A stretch of DNA of 64,000 nucleotides from Bradyrhizobium sp. CB2312. GTDB taxonomy: Bacteria > Pseudomonadota > Alphaproteobacteria > Rhizobiales > Xanthobacteraceae. The notes below the pieces were generated by a model, which did not search any database, had not been told where the DNA came from, and saw only the letters and a list, made by a program, of their open reading frames with translations. Both the position numbers and the translations under genes were made by a program. How positions within the stretch are numbered: the first letter of the stretch is position 1; each line of letters starts with the position of its first letter. Below, in pieces: positions 44,387 through 51,958 of this stretch. Where the stretch lies: positions 682,001-746,000 of the forward strand of contig NZ_CP121668.1 of assembly GCF_029714425.1 (NCBI RefSeq), written 5' to 3'.

Positions 44387-45832
44387 ATGTCCGACATCGC
44401 CGAAATCCCGGTCGATGAGCAAGAGCGCCCGCTGCCACCGCCTCCGCCGCCCGTGAAGAGCGCGCTGACCGACGGGCCGATCCTGCGCACGCTGCTCTCG
44501 CTCGCCTGGCCCAACGTGATCGCGCTGTCGGCCGGCACCTGTACGGTGATCGCGGAGACCTCCTATATCGGCCGGCTCGGCGTCGAGGCGCTGGCGGCGA
44601 TGGCGCTGGTGTTTCCGACAGTGATCCTGACCATGACGATGTCCGGCGGCGCCATGGGCGGCGCGGTGGCTTCCGCCATCGCACGCGCGCTCGGCGCCGG
44701 CGACCGTGAGCGCGCGGGCACGCTCGCCGTGCATGCGATGCTGATCGGCATCAGCTTCGGCCTCGTCTTCATGCTGGGCATGCTGATCTTCGGGCCCAGG
44801 GTGCTCGAGATGCTCGGCGGTCGTGGCGATGTGCTGACGCATGCCATCGCCTACACGCAGGTGTTTTTCGGCGGCGCCGTGCTGCCCTGGCTGCTCAACA
44901 CCATGGCCGGCGTGCTGCGTGGCACCGGCAATATGAAGCTGCCGTCGTTCCTCATCCTCAACTCCGCGGTCTGGCAGATCGTGCTCGGCGGCACGCTCGG
45001 CCTCGGACTCGGCCCGGTGCCGCAGCTCGGCATGCGCGGCGTCGCCGCCGGTGCGCTGATCGCCTACACCATGAACATCTGCATCATGAGCTGGTACCTG
45101 TTCTCCGGCCGCGCGCGGATCGCACCGAAGCTGCGCGGGCTTCGCATCCAATGGGCGATGTTTTTCGACATCCTGAAGGTCGGCGCCATCGCCTGCTTCT
45201 CGCCGCTGCAATCGGTGCTGACGATCTCGATCTTCACTCACATGCTGGCGAAGTTCGGCACCGCGATCCTCGCCGGCTACGGCATCGGCGCACGTCTGGA
45301 ATTTTTGCTGACCTCGATCGCGTTCTCGTTCGGCATCGCCTGCGTGCCGATGGTCGGCATGGCGATCGGCGCGGGCCGCATCGCGCGGGCGAGGCGCATC
45401 GCCTGGATCGCCAGTGCCGCCGCCTTCGTGGCCGTCGGTACGCCGGCATGCCTGGTTGCGATCTTTCCCGATCTCTGGGTCAACATCTTCACCGACAGCG
45501 CGGCGGTGCGCGCGGCGAGCCATCAATATCTCTCGACGGTCGGGCCGTTCTACGCGTTCTTCGGCCTTGCAACGACGATGTATTTCTCCTCGCAAGGCGC
45601 GGCGAAGGTGATCGGCCCGGTGCTGGCGCAGACCGCGCGGCTGATCTACATCTCGGCCGCCGGCTGGTGGCTGTCGACGCATGAGGCGACCGCGCAGAGC
45701 TTCTTCTGGCTGGCCGCGAGCTCGATGGTCGTGCTCGGCGTGCTCTCCTGCTCCAGCGTCGTGCTGACGCGCTGGGGACCGCGCGACAGCAAGCCGGCGA
45801 TCAGGCCGGCGCTGTCGGGCGCGGTGGATTAG
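44387..45832 (+). CDS. MATE family efflux transporter
   Basis: A 481-residue multidrug and toxin extrusion protein with twelve helices. The ATG at 44387 follows GAGAGGAC; an earlier in-frame ATG has no ribosome site. The two MatE halves start around LLSLAWPNVIALSAGTCT and DILKVGAIACFSPLQS, with the repeated motifs MAGVLRGTGNMKLPS and MYFSSQGAAKVIG. It exports cationic compounds using a Na+ or H+ gradient. A proline-rich N-terminal tail (EERPLPPPPPPVK-like) precedes the first helix. Its 3' end overlaps the converging gene by four bases. Confidence 0.92.
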   Translation: MSDIAEIPVDEQERPLPPPPPPVKSALTDGPILRTLLSLAWPNVIALSAGTCTVIAETSYIGRLGVEALAAMALVFPTVILTMTMSGGAMGGAVASAIARALGAGDRERAGTLAVHAMLIGISFGLVFMLGMLIFGPRVLEMLGGRGDVLTHAIAYTQVFFGGAVLPWLLNTMAGVLRGTGNMKLPSFLILNSAVWQIVLGGTLGLGLGPVPQLGMRGVAAGALIAYTMNICIMSWYLFSGRARIAPKLRGLRIQWAMFFDILKVGAIACFSPLQSVLTISIFTHMLAKFGTAILAGYGIGARLEFLLTSIAFSFGIACVPMVGMAIGAGRIARARRIAWIASAAAFVAVGTPACLVAIFPDLWVNIFTDSAAVRAASHQYLSTVGPFYAFFGLATTMYFSSQGAAKVIGPVLAQTARLIYISAAGWWLSTHEATAQSFFWLAASSMVVLGVLSCSSVVLTRWGPRDSKPAIRPALSGAVD

Positions 45833-46314
45833 CGATGCCTGTGGCGGCGATGGCCGCCACCGCCGGCATTGGCGAGCCGCATCAGTTGCGGGATCATCGC
45901 CATCATGTCGCCGCCGCCGGCGCCGCCGAGCATGCCCATGATATCGCCGCCACCCATGCCGCCGAAGCCGGCCGGCATGGTGCCGCCGCCCATCGGCATG
46001 TTGCCGCCGTAATGGGGCGCGCCGAACCCACCGCCGAGATTGCCGCCGCCGAGACCGCCAAAACCACCACCAAACCCGCCGCCATTCTCCATCATGCGGC
46101 TCATCATCGGGCCCATGGTCTGCATGAGCATGGCGAAGCGGCGCTTGCCCATCTTCGCCTTCATCATCTCCAGCATCGGCGCCATCTGGGTCATCATGTC
46201 CTCGCCGCCGGCGCCGCCGCCGCCGAGGAACTGCGCCTTTGCCGGCGCGCTCGAAATTGAAAACAGCAGCAGCACGGTGGCCGCCTGGCAGATCACCTTG
46301 TCCGCACCTCTCAT
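45829..46314 (-). CDS. Secreted Met/Gly-rich small protein
   Basis: A 161-residue protein starting at 46314 behind GAGGAG. A signal peptide is predicted (residues 1-27, ending PAKA before QFLGG). The mature part has two zones: residues 38-75 with 14 methionines, many paired (MMTQM, MLEMMKAKM, MMSRMM), and a Gly-Met zone (GGGFGG, GGMGGG, MMAM), ending in HRRHRHR. No known domain. Met-rich secreted chains often bind Cu(I) or Ag(I), and the His/Arg tail could bind metals or RNA; both ideas are inference. The stop region overlaps the MATE gene tail-to-tail. Confidence 0.75.
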   Translation of the reverse strand: MRGADKVICQAATVLLLFSISSAPAKAQFLGGGGAGGEDMMTQMAPMLEMMKAKMGKRRFAMLMQTMGPMMSRMMENGGGFGGGFGGLGGGNLGGGFGAPHYGGNMPMGGGTMPAGFGGMGGGDIMGMLGGAGGGDMMAMIPQLMRLANAGGGGHRRHRHR

Positions 46315-46427
46315 GGCCTGCTCCTCGCGTGCGCGGCGCCGCCGGGAGAGCGGAGCCAACCGGACGCACGCGGCCATGGTTACGGCCGCCGAAGAGAGGG
46401 CTCTGTGCCTGAAGTCACAGAGCGCGT

Positions 46428-46826
46428 TCAGGCCGCGGGCGGAAACGCCTTGTGCATCGCCACGACCGCTTCCTTCGTTTGCCCTTGCACGTAGGGCGCA
46501 AGCTCGTTCGGCAGCATGTCGATGATCCAGACCAGGCGGCAGCTCTTGTCGCCTTCGGCGATCACCTGCACCGAGGCGCTGTAATGCTTCAACCGTTCGC
46601 TGTTGATCGCATACACCAGCCGCTGCCGCGCATCGTCGCAATCGACCAGCACCTCGCGCGCGACGGAGCCGTTGGCGAAGGTGACGATGCGCGCATCGCC
46701 GTCGAGCGTGCAGGCGGTGACGAAGCCCGGCGCCAGCCGCTGAGGCAGCGCGCCGAAATCGCGCACCGCGTCCCAGACGTCGCTCGCGGAGGCGGAGAGG
46801 GGGATGTCGTTGTGGATGGAGGCCAT
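46428..46826 (-). CDS. SRPBCC family (START-like) protein
   Basis: A 132-residue protein starting at MASIHNDIPL (46826). The polyketide-cyclase/START-like fold is suggested by IPLSASASDVWDAVRDFGALPQRLA at the N-terminus, the central strands VTACTLDGDARIVTFANGSV, and the long C-terminal helix NELAPYVQGQTKEAVVAMHKAF (trimmed by a few residues). Such proteins bind hydrophobic ligands or catalyse cyclisation. It has no clear operon partner. Confidence 0.82.
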   Translation of the reverse strand: MASIHNDIPLSASASDVWDAVRDFGALPQRLAPGFVTACTLDGDARIVTFANGSVAREVLVDCDDARQRLVYAINSERLKHYSASVQVIAEGDKSCRLVWIIDMLPNELAPYVQGQTKEAVVAMHKAFPPAA

Positions 46827-46850
46827 GGTCTCTCTCTTGAGATGGGGTTC

Positions 46851-46927
46851 GTAGGGTGGGCAAAGGCGCGAAGCGCAATGCCCACCATTGATGGTAGGTG
46901 GGCACGCTTTCGCTTTGCCCACCCTAC
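46851..46927. repeat. Dispersed hairpin element, copy 4 (short form)
   Basis: GTAGGGTGGGCAAAGG to GCTTTGCCCACCCTAC in 77 bp, shorter in the middle than the other three copies (87-92 bp). It lies between the VOC gene and the SRPBCC gene. Confidence 0.85.
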
Positions 46928-46950
46928 GAAAGCGCGTGCGCGGCTAGCGC

Positions 46951-47310
46951 TCACACACAAACCGCCTCGACATTGTTGCCATCAGGATCGATCAAGAACG
47001 CCGCATAATATGTCGGGCTGTAATCCCTGCGCGGCCCGGCGCCGCCATTGTCGCGGCCGCCGCTCTTCAGCCCCTCGCTATGAAACGCCTTGACCGCGTC
47101 GTGATCCTTGGCGCGAAACGCGATATGCGCGCCGTCGGCCTTCCGTCCCTTGTTCAGGTGCAGCCACAGCGCGGGCTCGCCTTTCGGCCCGAAGCCGGCA
47201 TAGCCGTCGCCGCTGGAGCACAGGACATAGCCGAGCGGCGCCAGCACCGCGCTGTAGAAGCGCGTAGCGGCGTCGAGGTCGGCAACGCGCAATCCGATGT
47301 GGTCATACAT
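46951..47310 (-). CDS. VOC/glyoxalase family protein, single domain
   Basis: A 119-residue VOC protein starting at MYDHIGLRV (47310) with GGAG upstream. The metal-ligand candidates are H4, in DHIGLRVADL, and E116 in DPDGNNVEAV, and the fold motif FYSAVLAPLGY is present. It resembles small dioxygenase/glyoxalase proteins often annotated as lactoylglutathione lyase-like. Substrate unknown. It is on the same strand as, and downstream of, an AraC regulator across a 56-bp gap. Confidence 0.87.
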   Translation of the reverse strand: MYDHIGLRVADLDAATRFYSAVLAPLGYVLCSSGDGYAGFGPKGEPALWLHLNKGRKADGAHIAFRAKDHDAVKAFHSEGLKSGGRDNGGAGPRRDYSPTYYAAFLIDPDGNNVEAVCV

Positions 47311-47366
47311 AGTCGTCTCCATTTGCAAAGCGCGCCGCAACTGGCGCGCGCCGGAGACGAAATTAG

Positions 47367-48206
47367 TCAGTTGAGGGCAAGCTGCTCTTGGAGAATCTTG
47401 CGCATCCCCTTCGAGGCCTGCCGGAACTTGGTCGGCGATACGCCGGCGGCGCGATGAAACGTGCGGACGAAGTTGGAGAGGTCGCCGAAGCCGACGTCAT
47501 AGGCGATGTCGGTGACGGCGATGTCGTCCTCAGTAAGGCGGCGCGCCGCATGCCGCAGCCGCGAGCGCACCAGATATTGATGCGGGGTGACGCCGAGCAC
47601 GGCGGAGAACAACCGCAGGAAATGGAACGGGCTGAGGCCCGCCTGCTTCGCGGCCTGTTCGAGGTCGACCTCGGTATGCGAATTGTCGTCGATCCACAGC
47701 GCGGCCTCGACAGCGCGGCGGCGGTCACGCACGGTCGGCGTCGCCGGCTTGCGCGCCTTGCCCGAGACGATTTCGACAAAGCGGCCAGCGAGGATCTGCC
47801 CGACCTCGTCGAGGCCCAGGTCGCTGTTGCCATCTGCTGCCGTTTGGGCGAGCTCGCCCAGCACCATCAGCTCGGGCAGCGGCGGCGTCGCGCCGACCTG
47901 CCAGACCTCGCGCCGCCCGCCGAGGGCATCGACCAGGTCCTCGCTGAAGGAGAAGCCGAGGCAGACGTCGCCCGAGACATGCTCATGCGTGCAGGTGTAT
48001 TCCTCGCCGGGCGCGCCGACCAGCATCGATCCTGCCACCAGCTCGAAGAAGCCGGCACGGCAATGGCAGCCGAAGCTGCCCGAGCGGACATAGCCGATGG
48101 AATGGCCGGTGCGGCATTCCGCAAATGGCGTGTCGTCCGGTCCCGCATCGCAGCGAAACTCGGAGACGGTCATCGAGCGTGTCGTCAGCAGGGTGGTTGC
48201 TTCCAT
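47367..48206 (-). CDS. AraC family regulator with Cys/His-rich sensor domain
   Basis: A 279-residue AraC regulator. The C-terminal double helix-turn-helix (about 172-272) is intact: [21 protein letters not shown] and [21 protein letters not shown] trimmed, ending [10 protein letters not shown]. The N-terminal cupin-like domain has six cysteines (19, 31, 47, 49, 72, 82) and several histidines (35, 48, 74, 76), unusual for an AraC sugar sensor and suggestive of metal or thiol chemistry. It lies downstream of an alkylguanine-type methyltransferase gene on the same strand and upstream of a VOC gene. The inducer is unknown. Confidence 0.88.
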   Translation of the reverse strand: MEATTLLTTRSMTVSEFRCDAGPDDTPFAECRTGHSIGYVRSGSFGCHCRAGFFELVAGSMLVGAPGEEYTCTHEHVSGDVCLGFSFSEDLVDALGGRREVWQVGATPPLPELMVLGELAQTAADGNSDLGLDEVGQILAGRFVEIVSGKARKPATPTVRDRRRAVEAALWIDDNSHTEVDLEQAAKQAGLSPFHFLRLFSAVLGVTPHQYLVRSRLRHAARRLTEDDIAVTDIAYDVGFGDLSNFVRTFHRAAGVSPTKFRQASKGMRKILQEQLALN

Positions 48207-48297
48207 CCCGGTTATCTAGGCACGATCCGGACAAGTGTGTAGCGGTTGTCCGACAAGATCATGCCCAAAAAAGCTTGGGCGCGATCGAGATCGGGCC

Positions 48298-48873
48298 TTA
48301 GCTCGGCCTCGGCGGAGCAACGGGCAGCAGCACCTCGAATAGCGTCTTGCTGGCAACCGGATGGGCGCCCTCCAGCGACAACAGCCGCCGCTTGGAGATC
48401 ACCCCGCCGTAAGGCGAGATCCGGTCGGCGTAATTGCCGGCTTCGAGCGCCCGGTGGCACGGCACGATCAGCATGTAGGGATTTTTCGCGATCGCCTGCG
48501 CCACCGAATGCGCGGCGCCGGAGGCGCCAAGCGCCTTGGCGATCTCGTGATAGGTGCGCGTCTCCCCGCGCGGGATCGTGCAGGTGTACTCGTAGACCCG
48601 CCGGTTGAAGCCGGGCACGCCGCCGGCGTCCAGGCGGACATCGGAGAAATCGGGATCGCCGCCTTGCAACAGGCCCACGATCCCCTCGATCGCCAGCTCG
48701 GCGTTCTCGGACGGGCGCTGCTCGCGCGCTTCGGGATGGACCTGGAAAATCCGGCGGCGGGTGTCGATCTCCCGCGCCTCCGGCAATTGCACGGCAACGA
48801 CGCCGGTGCTGCTCCAGATGATGCTGCAGCGCCCGATCGTCGTGTCGAATATCGCGTAAGAACGCCCCACCAT
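48298..48873 (-). CDS. Methylated-DNA--protein-cysteine methyltransferase (Ogt-like)
   Basis: A 191-residue DNA repair protein starting at MVGRSYAIFD (48873); an ATG 16 codons upstream is possible. The active-site motif reads IVPCHRAL with C139, the acceptor of alkyl groups from O6-alkylguanine. RGETRTYHEIA and the helix AHSVAQAIAKNP match the family. It is a suicide repair protein in the cytoplasm. The AraC regulator following on the same strand may belong to it, as an unfused counterpart of Ada, but the Ada N-terminal Cys motif is not seen. Confidence 0.9.
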   Translation of the reverse strand: MVGRSYAIFDTTIGRCSIIWSSTGVVAVQLPEAREIDTRRRIFQVHPEAREQRPSENAELAIEGIVGLLQGGDPDFSDVRLDAGGVPGFNRRVYEYTCTIPRGETRTYHEIAKALGASGAAHSVAQAIAKNPYMLIVPCHRALEAGNYADRISPYGGVISKRRLLSLEGAHPVASKTLFEVLLPVAPPRPS

Positions 48874-49048
48874 GCACACGCCCCACTCAGTGCACGTCGC
48901 TCCCCAGACAAAATTGATCATAACACCGCCACAATCCGGCGCACCCAAAATCTTGCCAAAACGTTACGAACCATGCGGTTGGACGCGCCAAACCGCTTGG
49001 CGGCGCGCGCCGTCTCGGCTAATCAGGACAGGCGCAAGACGCGCATGA

Positions 49049-49122
49049 GCGGGCGTAGTTCAATGGTAGAACGGCAGCTTCCCAAGCTGCATACGAGGGT
49101 TCGATTCCCTTCGCCCGCTCCA
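49049..49122 (+). tRNA. tRNA-Gly (anticodon CCC)
   Basis: A 74-nt cloverleaf. Acceptor GCGGGCG pairs with CGCCCGC, D-arm GTTC/GAAC encloses AATGGTA, the anticodon stem GCAGC/GCTGC encloses loop TTCCCAA (anticodon CCC), and the T-arm has loop TTCGATT. The 3' CCA is encoded. It reads GGG glycine codons. The epoxide-hydrolase gene on the opposite strand ends just downstream. Confidence 0.97.
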
Positions 49123-49126
49123 AGCT

Positions 49127-50119
49127 TTAGGTCGGCAGGCTCCGCAGAAACTCCACGAGCGCCGCGTTCACCTCCGCCGGCCGCTCCTGCTGCGTCCAGT
49201 GTCCGCAGCCTGGCAGCATCCTGATCTCGCGCAGCTGCGGCACCCATCGCTTCATGTTGGCGAGGTGCTCGGCGGCGCCGGGGAAGGCGATGACCATGTC
49301 GTGGTCGCCGGCAATGTAGAGCGAGGGCACGACCACCTTCACGCCCTCGAAGGCGCCCATCAGCTCCCAGTTGCGATCGATGTTGCGGTAGTAGTTGAGC
49401 GGTCCGCGAAACCCGCTGCGGGCGAATTCGGCGGCGTAATAATCGAGATCAGTGGCGCTGAGCCACGACGGCAGCGGCAGCTGTATCTTCGGCAACATGC
49501 CGTCCTTGCGTGAGACCATGCCGACGCCGACGGTCCTGCTCGCGCGCTCGGCATTGGCTCGGATCGCCGCGGCTCCTTCGCCGGAGCCGCCATAGAGCAT
49601 GGCGCCGAGCGTTGCGCGCGGGTCGCGTTCGAACTCGGCTTCGGCGACCCCCGGCTCCTGGAAGTACAATTGATAAAACTGCGCGTCCGCCGTCTGCGGC
49701 ATGACGCTGGTCGGTCGCACCTCGCTTCGCGGCCGATAGGGCACGCTGAGGATGGCGGCGGCGCGGAAGCGATCGGGCCGCAGGCGTGCGGTGTGCCAGG
49801 CGATCGTCGCGCCCCAATCGTGCCCGACGATGACGGCGTCCTTTGCCCCGAAGGCGTCGAGCACGCCGACGAGATCGCCGACCATATGGAGGATCGTGTA
49901 CTGGTCGATCGCTTCGGGCCGATCGCTCTTGCCGTAGCCGCGCATGTCGGGCGCAACCGCATGATAGCCGGCCGCCGCCAGCGCCTCGAGCTGGTGGCGC
50001 CAGGAGTACCAGCCTTCCGGAAAGCCGTGGCAGAGCAGCACCATGGGCCCCTCGCCCTGCTCGGCGACGTTGAGGCTGATGCCGTTGGCCTTGATCGTCC
50101 GCTGCGTCGGCTCGCCCAT
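49127..50119 (-). CDS. Epoxide-hydrolase-like alpha/beta hydrolase
   Basis: A 330-residue enzyme starting at MGEPTQRTIK (50119) after GGGAGG. The oxyanion motif HGFPE is at 31-35, the nucleophile D101 in GHDWGAT, and the catalytic His is H307 in GCGHWTQQERP. Cap-domain tyrosines appear in FYQLYFQEPG and NYYRN, as in soluble epoxide hydrolases. It would open epoxides to diols in the cytoplasm. It diverges from the XRE regulator gene, and a palindrome lies in the shared 164-bp gap. Confidence 0.88.
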   Translation of the reverse strand: MGEPTQRTIKANGISLNVAEQGEGPMVLLCHGFPEGWYSWRHQLEALAAAGYHAVAPDMRGYGKSDRPEAIDQYTILHMVGDLVGVLDAFGAKDAVIVGHDWGATIAWHTARLRPDRFRAAAILSVPYRPRSEVRPTSVMPQTADAQFYQLYFQEPGVAEAEFERDPRATLGAMLYGGSGEGAAAIRANAERASRTVGVGMVSRKDGMLPKIQLPLPSWLSATDLDYYAAEFARSGFRGPLNYYRNIDRNWELMGAFEGVKVVVPSLYIAGDHDMVIAFPGAAEHLANMKRWVPQLREIRMLPGCGHWTQQERPAEVNAALVEFLRSLPT

Positions 50120-50186
50120 GTCGTCGCCTCCCGGGTCCATCGTGGTCGGACGCATCCTAGTCGGCCCTACGGGTCCCGCAAAGATT

Positions 50187-50198
50187 CTAATATATTAG
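50187..50198. promoter_or_regulatory. Palindrome CTAATATATTAG between the epoxide hydrolase and XRE genes
   Basis: A perfect 12-bp palindrome, very AT-rich within GC-rich surroundings, with partly symmetric flanks (AAGA left, TCTT right). It lies 67 bp from the hydrolase start and 86 bp from the XRE start. A site for the adjacent regulator is plausible. Confidence 0.5.
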
Positions 50199-50283
50199 CT
50201 CTTCGCTCCCGGCACGCGTACCTCGCCAGCCCTAAGCTTCTCCCGGCCCGATGGGTGCGGTCCTCCTGCCGGGCGATATTTGG

Positions 50284-50889
50284 ATGAAGACCAGGACCTG
50301 CAAAGAGATGGACCAGCAGAAACTCGACCGTGCGATCGGTCGTCGCTTGAAGACGTTGAGGACGCAAGGCGGCATGACGTTGAACGAGCTGGCAGCGCGC
50401 TCCGGCGTCAGCCGGGCCATGATCGGGCGGGTGGAGCGGGCGCAGAGCAGTGCGACGGCTTCCCTGCTCAACAAGCTCTGCGCCGCGCTCGACGTCACGC
50501 TCAGCGACGTCGTCGCGCTCGCGGAGAAGCCGCCGGAGCGCCTGATGCGGCTCGCCGACCAGCCGCATTGGCGCGATCCCGACAGCGGCTACCGGCGGCG
50601 TCATGCCTCGCCGCCGGATGCGGCCAGCGGCATCGAGATCATCGTCGTCGACCTGCCGGCCGGCGCGCGCGTCTCCTACAGCCCCTGGGGCCGCAACGCC
50701 TTCACCCAGCAGCTGTTGATGCTGGAGGGCGCGGTCTGCGTGCATATCGACGCCAAATCCGTGCGCCTGCGCGACGGCGACTGTCTCGACTTCGACGTGA
50801 TGCGCGCGGTGACCTTCGAGAATGAAACCAAACAGGATGCGCGCTACGTCATCATCACGCGGCGCGGTACCTCTTACGGGAAAATGTGA
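50284..50889 (+). CDS. XRE family regulator with C-terminal cupin domain
   Basis: A 201-residue protein from MKTRTCKEM (50284); MDQQKL at 50308 is an alternative start. The N-terminal helix-turn-helix reads GMTLNELAARSGVSRAMIGRVE. The C-terminal cupin covers about 110-195 (IEIIVVDLPAGARVSYSPW, LLMLEGAVCVHIDAKS, LRDGDCLDFDVMRAVTF). Such XRE-cupin regulators respond to small metabolites. The stop overlaps the acetyltransferase start by TGATG, so they are one operon, and the regulator may control both this operon and the divergent hydrolase. Confidence 0.9.
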   Translation: MKTRTCKEMDQQKLDRAIGRRLKTLRTQGGMTLNELAARSGVSRAMIGRVERAQSSATASLLNKLCAALDVTLSDVVALAEKPPERLMRLADQPHWRDPDSGYRRRHASPPDAASGIEIIVVDLPAGARVSYSPWGRNAFTQQLLMLEGAVCVHIDAKSVRLRDGDCLDFDVMRAVTFENETKQDARYVIITRRGTSYGKM

Positions 50890-51401
50890 TGCCGCTGATC
50901 GTGCGGGACGCCACGCTGGAGGATGCGACCGATATCCTCGCCATCTACAATTACGCCGCGCTCAACACCACGGCGGTCTGGACCGACGGCCCGGCTGATC
51001 TGGCTTCGCGGCGCGCGTGGATTTTCACGCGACAGGAGGCCGGTTATCCCGTGCTGGTCGCGATGAAGGGCAGGGACGTCGTCGGCTTCGCCTCGTTCGG
51101 CGATTTCCGCCCGTTTCCCGGCTATCGCCACACCGTGGAGAATTCGGTCTATGTCAGCGAGCGGCACCATCGGCTCGGCGTCGGCCGCAGCCTGATGGCG
51201 ACGCTGATCGAACGCGCGACCGCGATGAACAAGCACGCGATGATCGCCGGCATCGATGGCGCCAACGCCGCCTCGATCGCCTTGCATGCCTCGCTCGGTT
51301 TCGCCGAAGTCGCCCGCATGCCGGAGGTCGGCTGCAAGTTCGGCCGCTGGCTCGATCTCGTCTTCATGCAGAAGCAACTCGCAAGCGGCGTGCGGCCGTG
51401 A
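50889..51401 (+). CDS. GNAT N-acetyltransferase, phosphinothricin/methionine-sulfoximine acetyltransferase-like
   Basis: A 170-residue GNAT enzyme starting at the ATG that overlaps the XRE stop. It matches the Pat/MddA branch: VRDATLEDATDILAIYNYAA, the substrate region WTDGPADLASRRAWI, FGDFRPFPGYRHTVENSVYV (trimmed), and the acetyl-CoA loop HHRLGVGRSLM. The C-terminal HASLGFAEVARMPEVGCKFGRW is characteristic. It acetylates amino groups of small amino-acid analogues. A second acetyltransferase follows at once. Confidence 0.87.
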   Translation: MPLIVRDATLEDATDILAIYNYAALNTTAVWTDGPADLASRRAWIFTRQEAGYPVLVAMKGRDVVGFASFGDFRPFPGYRHTVENSVYVSERHHRLGVGRSLMATLIERATAMNKHAMIAGIDGANAASIALHASLGFAEVARMPEVGCKFGRWLDLVFMQKQLASGVRP

Positions 51402-51403
51402 CG

Positions 51404-51868
51404 ATGCAGATCCGCACCGGCGATACCTTCGATCCGCGCGTCATTGCGCTGCTCGATCATCACGTCACGGCGGCCCGGGCGCAGACCGCGCCAGGCAGCG
51501 CCCATGCGCTCGATCTGGCCGGCCTTCGCGCGAGCGACGTTGCGTTCTGGACCGGCTGGGACGACGACACGCTGGTCGCCACCGGTGCGCTGAAAACGCT
51601 CTCGGCCGACCATGGCGAGGTGAAGTCGATGCACACGTTGCAAACCACGCGGCGTCGCGGCTTTGGCGGAAAGATGCTCCGCCACATCATCGCGGAAGCC
51701 CGAGCGCGCGGCTTGAAGCGGCTCAGCCTCGAGACCGGCTCGTGGGACTATTTCAAGCCCGCGCACGCGCTCTACCAGGCGCACGGCTTTGTGCTTTGCG
51801 GCCCGTTCGAGGGCTATGTCGAAGATCCCAACAGCCTGTTCCTGACGCTGGATCTGACCGGCGGCTAG
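51404..51868 (+). CDS. GNAT N-acetyltransferase
   Basis: A 154-residue acetyltransferase. A GTG at 51398 overlapping the previous stop is an equally possible start. The acetyl-CoA site is RRRGFGGKMLRHII, followed by RGLKRLSLETGSWDYFKPAHALYQ trimmed and HGFVLCGPF, as in YjaB/ElaA-like enzymes. The substrate is unknown. The overlap with the preceding GNAT gene suggests the two act on related compounds. Confidence 0.85.
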   Translation: MQIRTGDTFDPRVIALLDHHVTAARAQTAPGSAHALDLAGLRASDVAFWTGWDDDTLVATGALKTLSADHGEVKSMHTLQTTRRRGFGGKMLRHIIAEARARGLKRLSLETGSWDYFKPAHALYQAHGFVLCGPFEGYVEDPNSLFLTLDLTGG

Positions 51869-51918
51869 CACGGCCCGGGCGCAACCGGGGCACGAAAATA
51901 ACCTCTTGCCCCTCAAAA

Positions 51919-51934
51919 TGAGTTGCGTACCTCA
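51919..51934. promoter_or_regulatory. LacI-type operator candidate upstream of the pentose operon
   Basis: TGAGTTGCGTACCTCA is a 16-bp partial palindrome with the central CG typical of LacI-family operators (six of eight positions symmetric). It lies 25 bp before the lacI-family start, within the likely core promoter. CCTCAAAA repeats flank it on both sides. Confidence 0.45.
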
Positions 51935-51958
51935 AAACACCTCTGCTAGCCTTCAGCC

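Noticed and set aside
44345..46369. Long open frame (674 codons) on the minus strand opposite the MATE gene
   Set aside because: Composition is Arg/His/Asp/Gly-rich antisense shadow; the MATE frame has clear helices and motifs.
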